From PALSA-1004 sp963829085 (GTDB lineage Bacteria; Pseudomonadota; Gammaproteobacteria; Burkholderiales; SG8-41): a DNA stretch of 64,000 nt. Shown here piece after piece: positions 54,956 through 63,148 of the stretch; position 1 is the stretch's first letter; each line of letters opens with the position of its first letter. Made by a program: the position numbers and the translations under genes. The stretch lies in contig CAWHHJ010000007.1 of assembly GCA_963829085.1 (NCBI GenBank), positions 124,001 to 188,000 on the forward strand. Reading direction: 5' to 3'. The notes under the pieces were generated by a model. That model was not told where the DNA came from. It did no database searches and worked only from the letters and a program-made list of their open reading frames with translations.

Positions 54956-56032
54956 ATGGATGTTTGGTACGGGCGGCACGACAGCGCCTGGGACGATGCG
55001 CAGCAAGAATTATTCGCTGCCGGCATCACCGATGGATTGCCGGTAGTGCCGCCAACGCGCGAGCGTGTCACGCAGATGCTCGAGGATGCAGGGCTCAATG
55101 GCGATGACATCATCACGACGCTGCCGCCGGCATTCGAAGATGCAACATGGCGGGACGTCGCAATCAACGCCGTAATGGCAGGCTGCCTTCCTCTTTATCT
55201 ACCGGTTGTTGGCGCTGCGATAGCAGCGATCGCGGACGCGGAATTCAACTTGATCGGTATCGCGACGACCACCGGATCAGCCGCGCCGGTCGTGATCGTG
55301 AACGGTCCTATCGTTAGGCGACTAAGTTTGAATGCGGAGGGCAACTGCCTCGGGCCGGGCAATCGCGCCAATGCGACGATTGGACGCGCGGTGAGCCTCG
55401 CACTGCGCAATATCGGCGGCGCCAAGCCCGGCGAGCTCGATATGTCCACGCTCGGCCAGCCGTGCAAATACACCTGCTGCTTCGCCGAGAATGAATCAGC
55501 GAGTCCCTGGGCGCCACTGCATGTCGAGCGCGGCTTTGATGTAAGCGCGGATGTCGTCACAGTCGTGGGCATTTCCGGTACCGGCGAAATCGTAGACTCG
55601 AGCAGCAACAAGGCAGAAGACCTCGCCCAGACGTTTGCGCAGTCGATGCTGATCGCCGGTACCGCGGGCGGCGGCGGACATGGACTCCTGGGCGGCGGCG
55701 AACCGCTGCTCATCATGCCGCCGGAGATCGCTCACGCCTTCCAACGTGCCGGGTGCTCAAAACAGGATGCGAAAGCTGCCATATTCGAGCGCGCCGTCAT
55801 GCCGCTCGACCGGTTATCCGGCGCGATACGTCAGCATCTCATCGAACTGCGGACGTCAGCGGATGACAGCGATCCAACTGCACCACTGCGTGTCGCGCAT
55901 CAAGCCGATGACGTGATGATCGTTGTCGCGGGCGGCGTTGGTGTGAAGGCCGCATATGCGCCGACCTGGGGTGGAACAACGAAAGCGGTGAGCCGGTTGA
56001 TCCGCGGAAGTGGCTCGCAGCAGACGACGTAG
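54956..56032 (+). CDS. Uncharacterised protein, family associated with the UGSC selenoprotein (copy 1)
   Basis: 358 residues with no family function known to me. It shares a clear common pattern with the gene at 56071-57193: DGLPVVPPT near the N-terminus, NAVMAGC near residue 82, VNGPI, and GPGNRANATIGRAVSLALRN then GG around residue 140. This copy also has CKYTCC, absent in copy 2. It lacks a signal peptide and transmembrane helices, so it is probably cytoplasmic. Its closeness to the UGSC gene and the conserved Cys suggest a redox or thiol-related partnership (inference). Confidence 0.7.
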   Translation: MDVWYGRHDSAWDDAQQELFAAGITDGLPVVPPTRERVTQMLEDAGLNGDDIITTLPPAFEDATWRDVAINAVMAGCLPLYLPVVGAAIAAIADAEFNLIGIATTTGSAAPVVIVNGPIVRRLSLNAEGNCLGPGNRANATIGRAVSLALRNIGGAKPGELDMSTLGQPCKYTCCFAENESASPWAPLHVERGFDVSADVVTVVGISGTGEIVDSSSNKAEDLAQTFAQSMLIAGTAGGGGHGLLGGGEPLLIMPPEIAHAFQRAGCSKQDAKAAIFERAVMPLDRLSGAIRQHLIELRTSADDSDPTAPLRVAHQADDVMIVVAGGVGVKAAYAPTWGGTTKAVSRLIRGSGSQQTT

Positions 56033-56070
56033 ACATGAGTTTTCCGCGTGCGGATGCGGGGCAATACGTA

Positions 56071-57193
56071 CTACTTTCGCCGGAACTCGTTTATCGACTT
56101 AGCGAATTCACCGTCAGCTCGCTTGAGGGGCAACGTCACAGGATGCGTGGCACCGAAAGTTGGAACTGTACGCGGAATGTTTGCCCGCGCCGCCGATCAC
56201 GAGGACGTACGCATTGTCGGGATTCTTCATGACCGGTACAAGACGATCGAGTCCAGCTTCCGTAAACTCGCCCTTGAATACCGGCCATTGGCGTATGCGT
56301 CGATCGATATTTTCGTCGGACAGCTTTCCAAGCTGCACACGCCCGTGCTCGTAGAGATATCGTTTGACGTCGGCTTTCGCGTAACCGTCCTTCGCTATCG
56401 TCGCAGCGTGTTCGGGACCGAAGACAAACGCCGGCGCGCCATCGAAATACAAGTTGTTGGCGCCGGTCGCCGCGACGACACCCGCCATCATCTTCAATAA
56501 TCCGGCGCCCGTTATGCTTTCATGATCGTTCAGATTGTGGAGACTCTCCGCGCCGAATACGGTAACAGTGCTGACCTCGCGCGCGTATCCCAGCTCGACC
56601 TGCAGCGGCTCCCATGGACTCGCATCTTCGTTCTCCGCGGCACAGAAGGTGAATTTCGCCGGTGTGCCGAACGTCGCCATGTCGCCGGCAGCGGGCACTG
56701 CGCCGCCGATATTGAGCATCGCGAGACGCACGGCGCGGCCGATCGTCGCATTGGCCTGATTTCCCGGCCCGAACGCGTTGTGGCCGGCATTCATGTTGAG
56801 TTCTTTGGCGACAGGACCGTTGACAATGATCATCGTCGTGCACGGATGAGTCGTTGCATTGACGCCGTAGAGGTTGAAGCGCTCATCGCACAACGCTTCG
56901 ATGGCCAGCATCACCAGCGGAAAATATTCGGGACGGCATCCCGCCATGACCGCATTTGAAGCAACGCGCAACGGCGTCGCAGCGCCGTAACGCGGCGCGA
57001 CAAGTCCGAGCGGCGTATCGAGTGCCCGGTCGCAGAACGCAAGCATTCTCTCCACCCGGGGCGCCGTAGGCGGCACGATCGGCAAGCCATCGCTCCAGCC
57101 CTTATCGATATAGAGACGGTTGATGGCTTCGAAATCGTCGTCGGCTTCGAAGCCGGCGCCCGGTGCTTTCATCAGCGAGCTTAAGTCGCTCAT
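56071..57193 (-). pseudogene. Uncharacterised UGSC-associated protein (copy 2), frameshifted at the C-terminus
   Basis: About 373 residues if repaired. Visible pattern: SDGLPIVPPTAPRVERML, SNAVMAGCRPEYFPLV, IVNGPVAKELN, GPGNQANATIGRAVRLAMLN and GGAGKHSA. The frame then departs at YSSNFRCHASCD and stops at 56114, while another frame continues RTVPTFGATHPVTLPLKRAD to a stop at 56071, matching the AYAPTWGGTT end of copy 1. One extra base (or two missing) lies at about 56170-56177. The start overlaps the UGSC stop as ATGA, so the two are coupled. Confidence 0.72.
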
Positions 57194-57729
57194 GACATGT
57201 GCTTCGCTACGAGGTCTGAAAACTGGGGCGCCGCCTCGCCGGCACGCGCCTTGACGTCGTCGAGCGAAATACCGCCGAGCGGATGCGTTATCTCGAGCAG
57301 CGGCAGATCGGGCACACCGAAGGTTCGCGCCTGATTGCGGCCGAGCTTCTCGAACGGGCCAGAATAAATTACGGCGGTTACCAGTCCGCGCTTTCGAAGC
57401 TCACACATGTCGTGGACACTCCACGACGTGCATGACCCTCAATCGCCCATGGCCGAAACGACGAAGTCGCATTCCGCCGCCAGCCGATCGAGCACCGGGC
57501 CAGGCGCCGGCGTGCTCGGATTATTTTTACGCAGCGCCACCACCGACGAAATATTGAGAACCTTCTGCAGATTTTCGACGACGAATGTGAGCAGATGATC
57601 GGCGTTGCCCTTCGTGTTATCAAGCGTGCCCAGGCGAATACCGCCTGAGTTGATTTTTCGCACGTCACCCGCACCCGCAAACTGGTGCGGCGGCGCTTCG
57701 GGCGATATCAGGAATACTTTCTGGTTCAT
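57190..57729 (-). CDS. UGSC-family probable selenoprotein (in-frame TGA)
   Basis: Reading through TGA at 57439-57441 gives one 179-residue protein. Before the TGA: KVFLISPEAPPHQFAGAG, LRKNNPSTPAPGP, CDFVVSAMGD. After it: GSCTSWSVHDMCELRKRG, TAVIYSGPFEKLGR and LPLLEITHPLGG. The TGA is residue 97 and opens the motif Sec-Gly-Ser-Cys, the hallmark after which the UGSC family of (seleno)proteins is named. The pairing Sec97/Cys100 is redox-like (UxxC). GAGG precedes the ATG at 57729. A strong hairpin 19 nt after the TGA fits a bacterial SECIS. Biochemical role unknown. It overlaps the next gene by 4 nt. The alternative, a split pseudogene, is unlikely because both halves are intact in the same frame. 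Confidence 0.87.
57401..57435 (-). promoter_or_regulatory. Candidate bacterial SECIS element of the UGSC gene
   Basis: Minus-strand hairpin: eight perfect pairs (GTCGTGGA/TCCACGAC) capped by a GTG loop, then one mismatch and seven further pairs including two G-U. The loop starts 19 nt after the TGA and its first base is G followed by U, as expected for SelB recognition. The geometry closely matches the hairpin of the OsmC-like gene. Confidence 0.75.
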
Positions 57730-57839
57730 TGCATGCATCCTCATGATCCGTTGACTGGCGGATTCTAAGTTCTTTGCAGCGCTGCTGCAAAAAGCGGTAC
57801 ATTGCCGCACCTTACTCGGAGCGATCGGGAGAAGCTCTC

Positions 57840-58757
57840 ATGCAACGTATCGTTATCAGATGCGGCGGCTATCAGAAGCCGGCGTCTGTGCACAATCGCG
57901 CCGCCGTGCGCTTTGGCGAGATTCTCAAGCGAGATCTCGGCGAGCGCGTGGAGTTCGAGCTGATCGGGGATGTGCTTGCGCTCGGCCGCAAGTCAGGCGA
58001 TCTGCTGCCGATGGTCGAGACCGGCGAATTATCGTGCTGCTATATCTCGACAGTACGATTCACGAAAGCGGTACCTGAATTCAAAATGCTCGAGTTGCCT
58101 TTCGTTGTGAGAGACCGCGCGACGGTCAACCGCGCCCTCGACGGAGAGTTCGGCGATCATCTCAAACGCCGGGTCCGTGCCGCGACGCCGTTTCGAATCC
58201 TTGGCTTCTGGGACAATGGATTTCGGCATTTCACCAATAGTGTGCGGCCCATCCGGACGCCCGCTGACTGCGCCGGCCTGCGGATACGCACGCAGATGAG
58301 CGAATTGCATGGCGAAGTGTTTCGCACGCTCGGTTTTCAACCGATTCCCGCCGACATCAAGGAGTTTTCCGAGCAGATCGCCGGCGATCGGTTTCAGGCG
58401 CAGGACAATCCGCTGACCAACATTTATCTCTTCAATGTGCACAAGTACCATCGCTACATTACGCTTAGCGCTCACTTCTTCGGTGCGAGCGCGTTCGCAT
58501 TTAACAACGCGGAATATGCAAGTTGGCCAACAGAAGTGCAGACGATCGTCAACGCGGCCGCGCTGGAAGCAACAGCGCTGCAGCGTCAGCTCGCGGCCGC
58601 CGAGGATACCGATGTGCTCGCCGCTTTAGACCCACGGCAGAATGAAGTGATACGACTAAGCGACAGCGAGCACCGCGCATTCGTTGATGCGGTGCAGCCG
58701 GTGGTTGCGAAATACCGCCGCGAGCTCGATCCGGAATTGCTTCGCTACCTGCAGTAA
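57840..58757 (+). CDS. TRAP transporter DctP-type substrate-binding protein without a signal peptide
   Basis: 305 residues. Family features include NRAAVRFGEILKRDLGERVEF, MLELPFVV, LRIRTQMSELHGEVFRTLGF and YLFNVHKYHRY, matching the DctP fold that binds carboxylates. The ATG at 57840 follows CGGGAGA. The first 20 residues (MQRIVIRCGGYQKPASVHNR) lack any hydrophobic export segment, and the upstream extension is not hydrophobic either. No DctQ/DctM membrane genes are adjacent. It may be a cytoplasmic ligand binder, or its leader may have been lost. Divergent from the UGSC gene, with which it may share a promoter region. Confidence 0.8.
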   Translation: MQRIVIRCGGYQKPASVHNRAAVRFGEILKRDLGERVEFELIGDVLALGRKSGDLLPMVETGELSCCYISTVRFTKAVPEFKMLELPFVVRDRATVNRALDGEFGDHLKRRVRAATPFRILGFWDNGFRHFTNSVRPIRTPADCAGLRIRTQMSELHGEVFRTLGFQPIPADIKEFSEQIAGDRFQAQDNPLTNIYLFNVHKYHRYITLSAHFFGASAFAFNNAEYASWPTEVQTIVNAAALEATALQRQLAAAEDTDVLAALDPRQNEVIRLSDSEHRAFVDAVQPVVAKYRRELDPELLRYLQ

Positions 58758-58789
58758 AAAGGCGCGCAGGCGTCAGCCAGACACGATGG

Positions 58790-59767
58790 TCATTGTGTCT
58801 CGATCTTTGCGGCGCGCACGATCTCCGCATAGAGCTTGATGTCCGATCTGAAGATGCGGCTAAACTCCGCAGGCGGGTCGCCGCGCGGCTCATAACCGCC
58901 CGCGATCAAGAATTCCCTCAGCTTCGGGTCCTTGAGTGCCTGGACAATTGAGGTGTATAGCCTCGACACCACGACAGCCGGTGTCTTTGCAGGCGCAAAC
59001 CAGCCGTGCCAGCCGGAGTCGAAGCGATAACCCGGCACGCCGGCTTCGTCTATCGTCGGCACGTCGGGCAACGAGGCGACGCGCGTTGAACCGGTAAAGC
59101 CGAGCGCACGCAGCTTCCCCGCCTTAACATGCGCAGCGCCGACCGCAACGGCTGGGAAGCTCATCTGCACTTCGCCGCCGAGCACCGCATTCAACGCCGG
59201 GCCGCCGCCCTTGTAAGGAACATGCAAAAGCTCGATTCCGGCTTTCGTTTTGAACAGCTCCGCAGCAAGATGCTGGCCATTGCCGACGCCGGGTGTGCTA
59301 TAGCGCAATGGCGCGCTGCCGCTTTTGGCGAGCGCGATTAACTCCCTCACCGTCTGCGCTGGCACCGACGGATTCACCGTCATGAGATAACCGAGACCCC
59401 AGGCGAAGTTTGTGATCGGAATGAAGTCTTTCTCAGTGTCGTACGGCAGCTTGTTGTACATGCCCGCGTTGACGACAAACGCAATCGACGTGCCGAGAAC
59501 CGTATAGCCATTGGGTGCGGACTTGGCGACGATATCAGCGCCTACAATGCCGTTTGCACCGCCGCGGTTATCGATGACGATCGGCTGCGCAAGCTGCAGC
59601 TCAACTTGCTTCGCCAGCACACGCGCGAATGAGTCGACATTGCCGCCCGGCGGGAAAGGCACGACGAGACGGATCGGCCGGTCGGGATAGTTCTGCGCAT
59701 TAGCGGTTCCCGGAAGCAGCAACGGGAAACTTGCGACTGCCGCGAGCCACAAGACATGCACTTTCAT
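58790..59767 (-). CDS. Bug/TctC family solute-binding protein
   Basis: 325 residues from the ATG at 59767, where the signal peptide begins (MKVHVLWLAAVASFPLLLPG, cleavage after ANA). Then YPDRPIRLVVPFPPGGNVD, APNGYTVLGT (Asn instead of Asp in the PDGYT motif) and VPYKGG. It lies 33 bp downstream of another Bug gene and a CMD-family gene, one operon. Confidence 0.9.
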   Translation of the reverse strand: MKVHVLWLAAVASFPLLLPGTANAQNYPDRPIRLVVPFPPGGNVDSFARVLAKQVELQLAQPIVIDNRGGANGIVGADIVAKSAPNGYTVLGTSIAFVVNAGMYNKLPYDTEKDFIPITNFAWGLGYLMTVNPSVPAQTVRELIALAKSGSAPLRYSTPGVGNGQHLAAELFKTKAGIELLHVPYKGGGPALNAVLGGEVQMSFPAVAVGAAHVKAGKLRALGFTGSTRVASLPDVPTIDEAGVPGYRFDSGWHGWFAPAKTPAVVVSRLYTSIVQALKDPKLREFLIAGGYEPRGDPPAEFSRIFRSDIKLYAEIVRAAKIETQ

Positions 59768-59800
59768 CGATGCTACCAGTCTTGGCACTGGCGCCCGCTG

Positions 59801-60763
59801 CTACTCTGCCTTGATTTTTGCATCGCGCACGACCTTGCTCCAGAGACCAACCTGCTTGCGTATGTAATCCGCGCATGCCTCGGTTGAGCCGCCCGCGATT
59901 TGCACATCCTGGGTCTGAAACAATTTCCGCACCTCCGCTGTTGACAGTATTCGATTGATCTCGGTATTCAGCTTCACTACGATATCTCGCGGCGTTGCTA
60001 AAGGCGCGACAGCACCCCACCATGTATTTGCTTCGAAGCCGGCAATGCCCGCTTCAGACATGGTCTGCACATCGGGCAGCACGTCGACTCGCTTCGGGGA
60101 AGTAATTGCGAGCCCGCGTAACTTGCCCGACTGGACATGCGGCAGTCCATTCGGCAGGTTGGCAAACATTACCGGCACCTGCCCGCCCAGGAGATCGATC
60201 ATCGCCGGACCGTTGCCTTTGTATGGCACGTGCACGAGCGACGTTTTGGTCAGCGACTTGAAGAGCTCCATGAAAAGGTGAGCCGACGAGCCGTTGCTCG
60301 TCGATGCGTAGAGCAGCGTATCGGGTCTCGCTCTCGCCGCTTCGATGAGATCATTAACGCTCTTGTATGGCGTCGCGGCATTGGCCACGAGCAATGACGG
60401 CGCATAGCCGATGTAGTTGAGCGCCGCAAAATCCTTGATGACATCGACCTTCGCCGCCGGATACAACGCGTTTAGCACCGTGAATGGAAATGACACGACC
60501 AGTATGGTGTAGCCGTCGGGCGGGCTTTTGGCGACGAGCTCGGTACCGATGACCGTGCCTGCGCCGGGTTTGTTGTCGGCATACGAACCGGGCGCAAAAC
60601 CTTCGTTGAAGCCCTGCACCAGCACGCGAGTTGCAACGTCATTGAAGCCGCCGGGCGGATAAGGCACGACGACTCTGATGCCTTTCGACGGGAATGACTG
60701 CGCGTAAACGAAGCATGAGGCCGCGCATAATAGTGCGCAAGCCATCCACCGGGTGCAGCGCAT
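59801..60763 (-). CDS. Bug/TctC family solute-binding protein
   Basis: 320 residues. Signal peptide ends CFVYAQ, then FPSKGIRVVVPYPPGGFND, PPDGYTILVV and VPYKGN. The ATG overlaps the upstream CMD-family stop (TGATG), so the genes are coupled. The substrate is likely that of the CMD-family enzyme (inference). Confidence 0.9.
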   Translation of the reverse strand: MRCTRWMACALLCAASCFVYAQSFPSKGIRVVVPYPPGGFNDVATRVLVQGFNEGFAPGSYADNKPGAGTVIGTELVAKSPPDGYTILVVSFPFTVLNALYPAAKVDVIKDFAALNYIGYAPSLLVANAATPYKSVNDLIEAARARPDTLLYASTSNGSSAHLFMELFKSLTKTSLVHVPYKGNGPAMIDLLGGQVPVMFANLPNGLPHVQSGKLRGLAITSPKRVDVLPDVQTMSEAGIAGFEANTWWGAVAPLATPRDIVVKLNTEINRILSTAEVRKLFQTQDVQIAGGSTEACADYIRKQVGLWSKVVRDAKIKAE

Positions 60764-61182
60764 CAGCGGCGTTTTTTCTTAGCGGGCGCGGAGCCTTTCT
60801 TCGGCGACCAGTTCGTCACCTGCATAAGAATATTGACCGCCTGGCGGAAAGGCGGTGAGCCGACGGGTGTTAGTGCTGTCTCGAGCGCTTCGAGTAACTC
60901 CTGCTCCGTACAGCCAAGACGCAGCGCGCGTTCCATATGCGGCTTGACGCCCCACATGCGCGACTGTCCGATCATGGCTGCGATAGCAACCAGCTCGCGA
61001 TATTTCGCGGGGAGTTGCTTGCCCTCGGTTGACACGCCCTCATGCAGCAGGCTCAGGCCGGAAAGCCGGTTGTATGCGTCGAGAAAAACCGGATCTTTTT
61101 CGGCGAGATACTCCCACTCGGGATAACTGTATCCGCGCGTCTTCGCAAGGCGTTTAGCGGTCTGTGACGGTTTTTCGTTCAA
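60763..61182 (-). CDS. Carboxymuconolactone decarboxylase family protein
   Basis: 139 residues. The CMD/AhpD-like fold is suggested by KYRELVAIAAMIGQSRMWGVKPHMERALRLG then TEQELLEALETALTPVGSPPF. The catalytic CxxC of AhpD is absent: the position reads SRMWGVKPH. C-terminus is a Lys-rich tail (KKGSAPAKKKRR). First gene of an operon with two Bug genes. Exact reaction unknown. Confidence 0.82.
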   Translation of the reverse strand: MNEKPSQTAKRLAKTRGYSYPEWEYLAEKDPVFLDAYNRLSGLSLLHEGVSTEGKQLPAKYRELVAIAAMIGQSRMWGVKPHMERALRLGCTEQELLEALETALTPVGSPPFRQAVNILMQVTNWSPKKGSAPAKKKRR

Positions 61183-61291
61183 GATTTTCTCCAGTGCGTG
61201 ATAAGGGTGACGACAGTTCCGCGCGGACCGCGCGAACTGCGTCGCATCTTATCAAACCCTGGATGTACCCGTTCAGCGAGGCCATGCCGCC

Positions 61292-61498
61292 TCAAATATG
61301 CAAACGCTCGCGTGGTACGGAAATCGGATCGTCCGGCACGTGCAATCCGTAATTTTCGTCGACATAGCTCATGATTGGATCCGCATGTGCTGTCCGCACC
61401 GCGTCGTCAACATCAGCACGTGCAGGACGCTCGGCGGTATGGGCCACGATCCAAACCACCGCGGAAACAAAACTCAATACAAGCAATTCAATAACCAT
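61292..61498 (-). CDS. Small single-pass membrane protein, uncharacterised
   Basis: 68 residues from the ATG at 61498, with GGAGG six bases upstream. One hydrophobic N-terminal segment (MVIELLVLSFVSAVVWIVAH) is followed by a polar tail with DENYGLHVPDDPISVP. No family recognised. The well-placed ribosome-binding site supports translation. Confidence 0.5.
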   Translation of the reverse strand: MVIELLVLSFVSAVVWIVAHTAERPARADVDDAVRTAHADPIMSYVDENYGLHVPDDPISVPRERLHI

Positions 61499-61620
61499 CG
61501 CAGCCTCCATCGCATCGTTCGCTAACTCCCTTTGCGCAGAGTAGCGGGACGGTGGCGGCCTAACCAGCAGACCGATGGCCTATTGTCGACCTAGAACCAA
61601 GGTACTAGAGCAAGTTGGGT

Positions 61621-62358
61621 CTAACGCCCGCCAGGGCGGACCTCGACCAGCTCGAGCACAAGCCACGCGCCGCGAACTTGAGTGCACGCGGACATCTCAT
61701 CGCTGCAGCGTTGCTGGTCCATGTATCCGGAGTTCGTTTCCTTGCGTACTGGTCGGCCGAGCGCGGGCGCGAACCAGTCGGTCTCCGTGATGTTGGTCTC
61801 GGACTTCGCGCCGGCGAAATCGCCTGCGTATACGCGGCGTTTCACTTTCACAGTATCGAACGCGCCGGCGGGTGATGTAATACGTTCAGCGCCCAGCACT
61901 TCGCCGTCAACGCGAACGCTGTTGCGCCGGCCCGTTGCGGTGTTGATCGCGTTGATGCGCAACGACCATGACTTGCCCTTGTCCAGCGGGTATACGTACG
62001 CCGGATACGGTTGCGGGAATTCGTATTCCACCGGCTGATCATGATTGGTGAGCGGATGTCGCAGCCAGTTGCCTTCTTTGTTGAAGACGTCGGTATGCGA
62101 CAGCCCCAATGCGGGAACGTCCGTGGTAACCGTCTCTGCAACGCGGTCGCCGTCGATTTTATCGATGCGATGTTCAACCTTGCCGACGGTTTCTCGGTTA
62201 TAGCCGTTGATGACGCGATAGACATAGACGTCGCCTGCGGCCGGTGCGGCTATGGCGACCGGCACAGACGACATAAACGACAGAAATACTGCCGCTGAAA
62301 ACATTGCGCGCCGCGATATTCCCGCAGAATTGCATGCGTTGTGAGAGTTCGATTTCAT
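61621..62358 (-). CDS. Exported protein of unknown function
   Basis: 245 residues from the ATG at 62358, five bases after GGAGG. The N-terminus has twin arginines before a hydrophobic stretch (ISRRAMFSAAVFLSFMSSVP), cleavage likely after IAA-A; it could use Sec or Tat. The mature part is predicted mostly beta (VYVYRVINGYNRETVGKVEH, RINAINTATGRRNSVRVDGE, VKVKRRVYAG), reminiscent of DUF3108-like periplasmic proteins. The frame extends upstream to 62667 without support. Divergent from the cytochrome-BON gene. Confidence 0.65.
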   Translation of the reverse strand: MKSNSHNACNSAGISRRAMFSAAVFLSFMSSVPVAIAAPAAGDVYVYRVINGYNRETVGKVEHRIDKIDGDRVAETVTTDVPALGLSHTDVFNKEGNWLRHPLTNHDQPVEYEFPQPYPAYVYPLDKGKSWSLRINAINTATGRRNSVRVDGEVLGAERITSPAGAFDTVKVKRRVYAGDFAGAKSETNITETDWFAPALGRPVRKETNSGYMDQQRCSDEMSACTQVRGAWLVLELVEVRPGGR

Positions 62359-62477
62359 TGCCGCCTCCATGTGCTCATAACAGCGCGACGCTAATGCGCG
62401 GTGCCTACGGAAAACTTCCGCGGACGGATTTGTTATTATGCGCGCGACGCCCATTCCGCACGCAAACAGTCGAAACG

Positions 62478-63098
62478 ATGAAACTATTCCCGCGCTTCCT
62501 GGTTGCGATCGCCGGATTGCTGGCGTGCGCCCCGGCGCTTGCGGCGAGCGCAGGCGAGATTTACGCGGCCAAATGCAGCACCTGCCACGACGCCGGCCTT
62601 GCAAGTGCGCCCAAGGCAGGCGATAAGCGTGAATGGGCCCGGCGCAACAGGAATGGCACGGACGCACTGTATGAATCCGCGCTCAAGGGTAAGCCAAATA
62701 CCGCAATGCTGCCGAAAGGTGGCTTCAGCGAATTAACCGACAGCGAAGTGACTGCCGTTGTCGATTATCTGCTGATGCGTGCCGGCCAATCGCGCAAGAT
62801 ATCGTCGAGCGGAGCTAAGAGCGAAAACAGCGCTACAGCCGCCGATAGCTCGCGTAACGCGACTGCGATCGTCGACGACGCGACGCTTGTGACGAACATC
62901 AAAACAGCGCTCGCCAAAAACAAAAGCATCGTCTTGAAGGACATCAAGGTCGAAGCAGCTGGTGGTGTCGTCACCCTGCGCGGCGTGGTCGACAAGGCGG
63001 AGCAAATCAAGCTTGCGGAAGGCATCGCAGCGAACACGACAGGCGTCCGACAGGTGGACAACAAACTGATACCCAAGGACCTGTTCGCCTGGGATTGA
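62478..63098 (+). CDS. Cytochrome c5-like domain fused to a BON domain
   Basis: 206 residues. Signal peptide (FLVAIAGLLACAPALAA), then a monohaem cytochrome c domain of the c5 type with CSTCH near residue 34 and a Met ligand in TAMLPKGGF. A Ser/Ala linker follows, then a BON domain (DDATLVTNIKTALAKNKSIV, VEAAGGVVTLRGVVDKAEQI, GVRQVDNKL), a fold associated with periplasmic lipid or envelope binding as in OsmY. The fusion would tether a haem carrier to the envelope (inference). The frame opens upstream at 62304 but the signal peptide defines the start. Confidence 0.82.
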   Translation: MKLFPRFLVAIAGLLACAPALAASAGEIYAAKCSTCHDAGLASAPKAGDKREWARRNRNGTDALYESALKGKPNTAMLPKGGFSELTDSEVTAVVDYLLMRAGQSRKISSSGAKSENSATAADSSRNATAIVDDATLVTNIKTALAKNKSIVLKDIKVEAAGGVVTLRGVVDKAEQIKLAEGIAANTTGVRQVDNKLIPKDLFAWD

Positions 63099-63148
63099 GA
63101 GCAACAACCGTGCGTCAAGAAATCTTTTAAACGACTAAGGGAAAAAAC

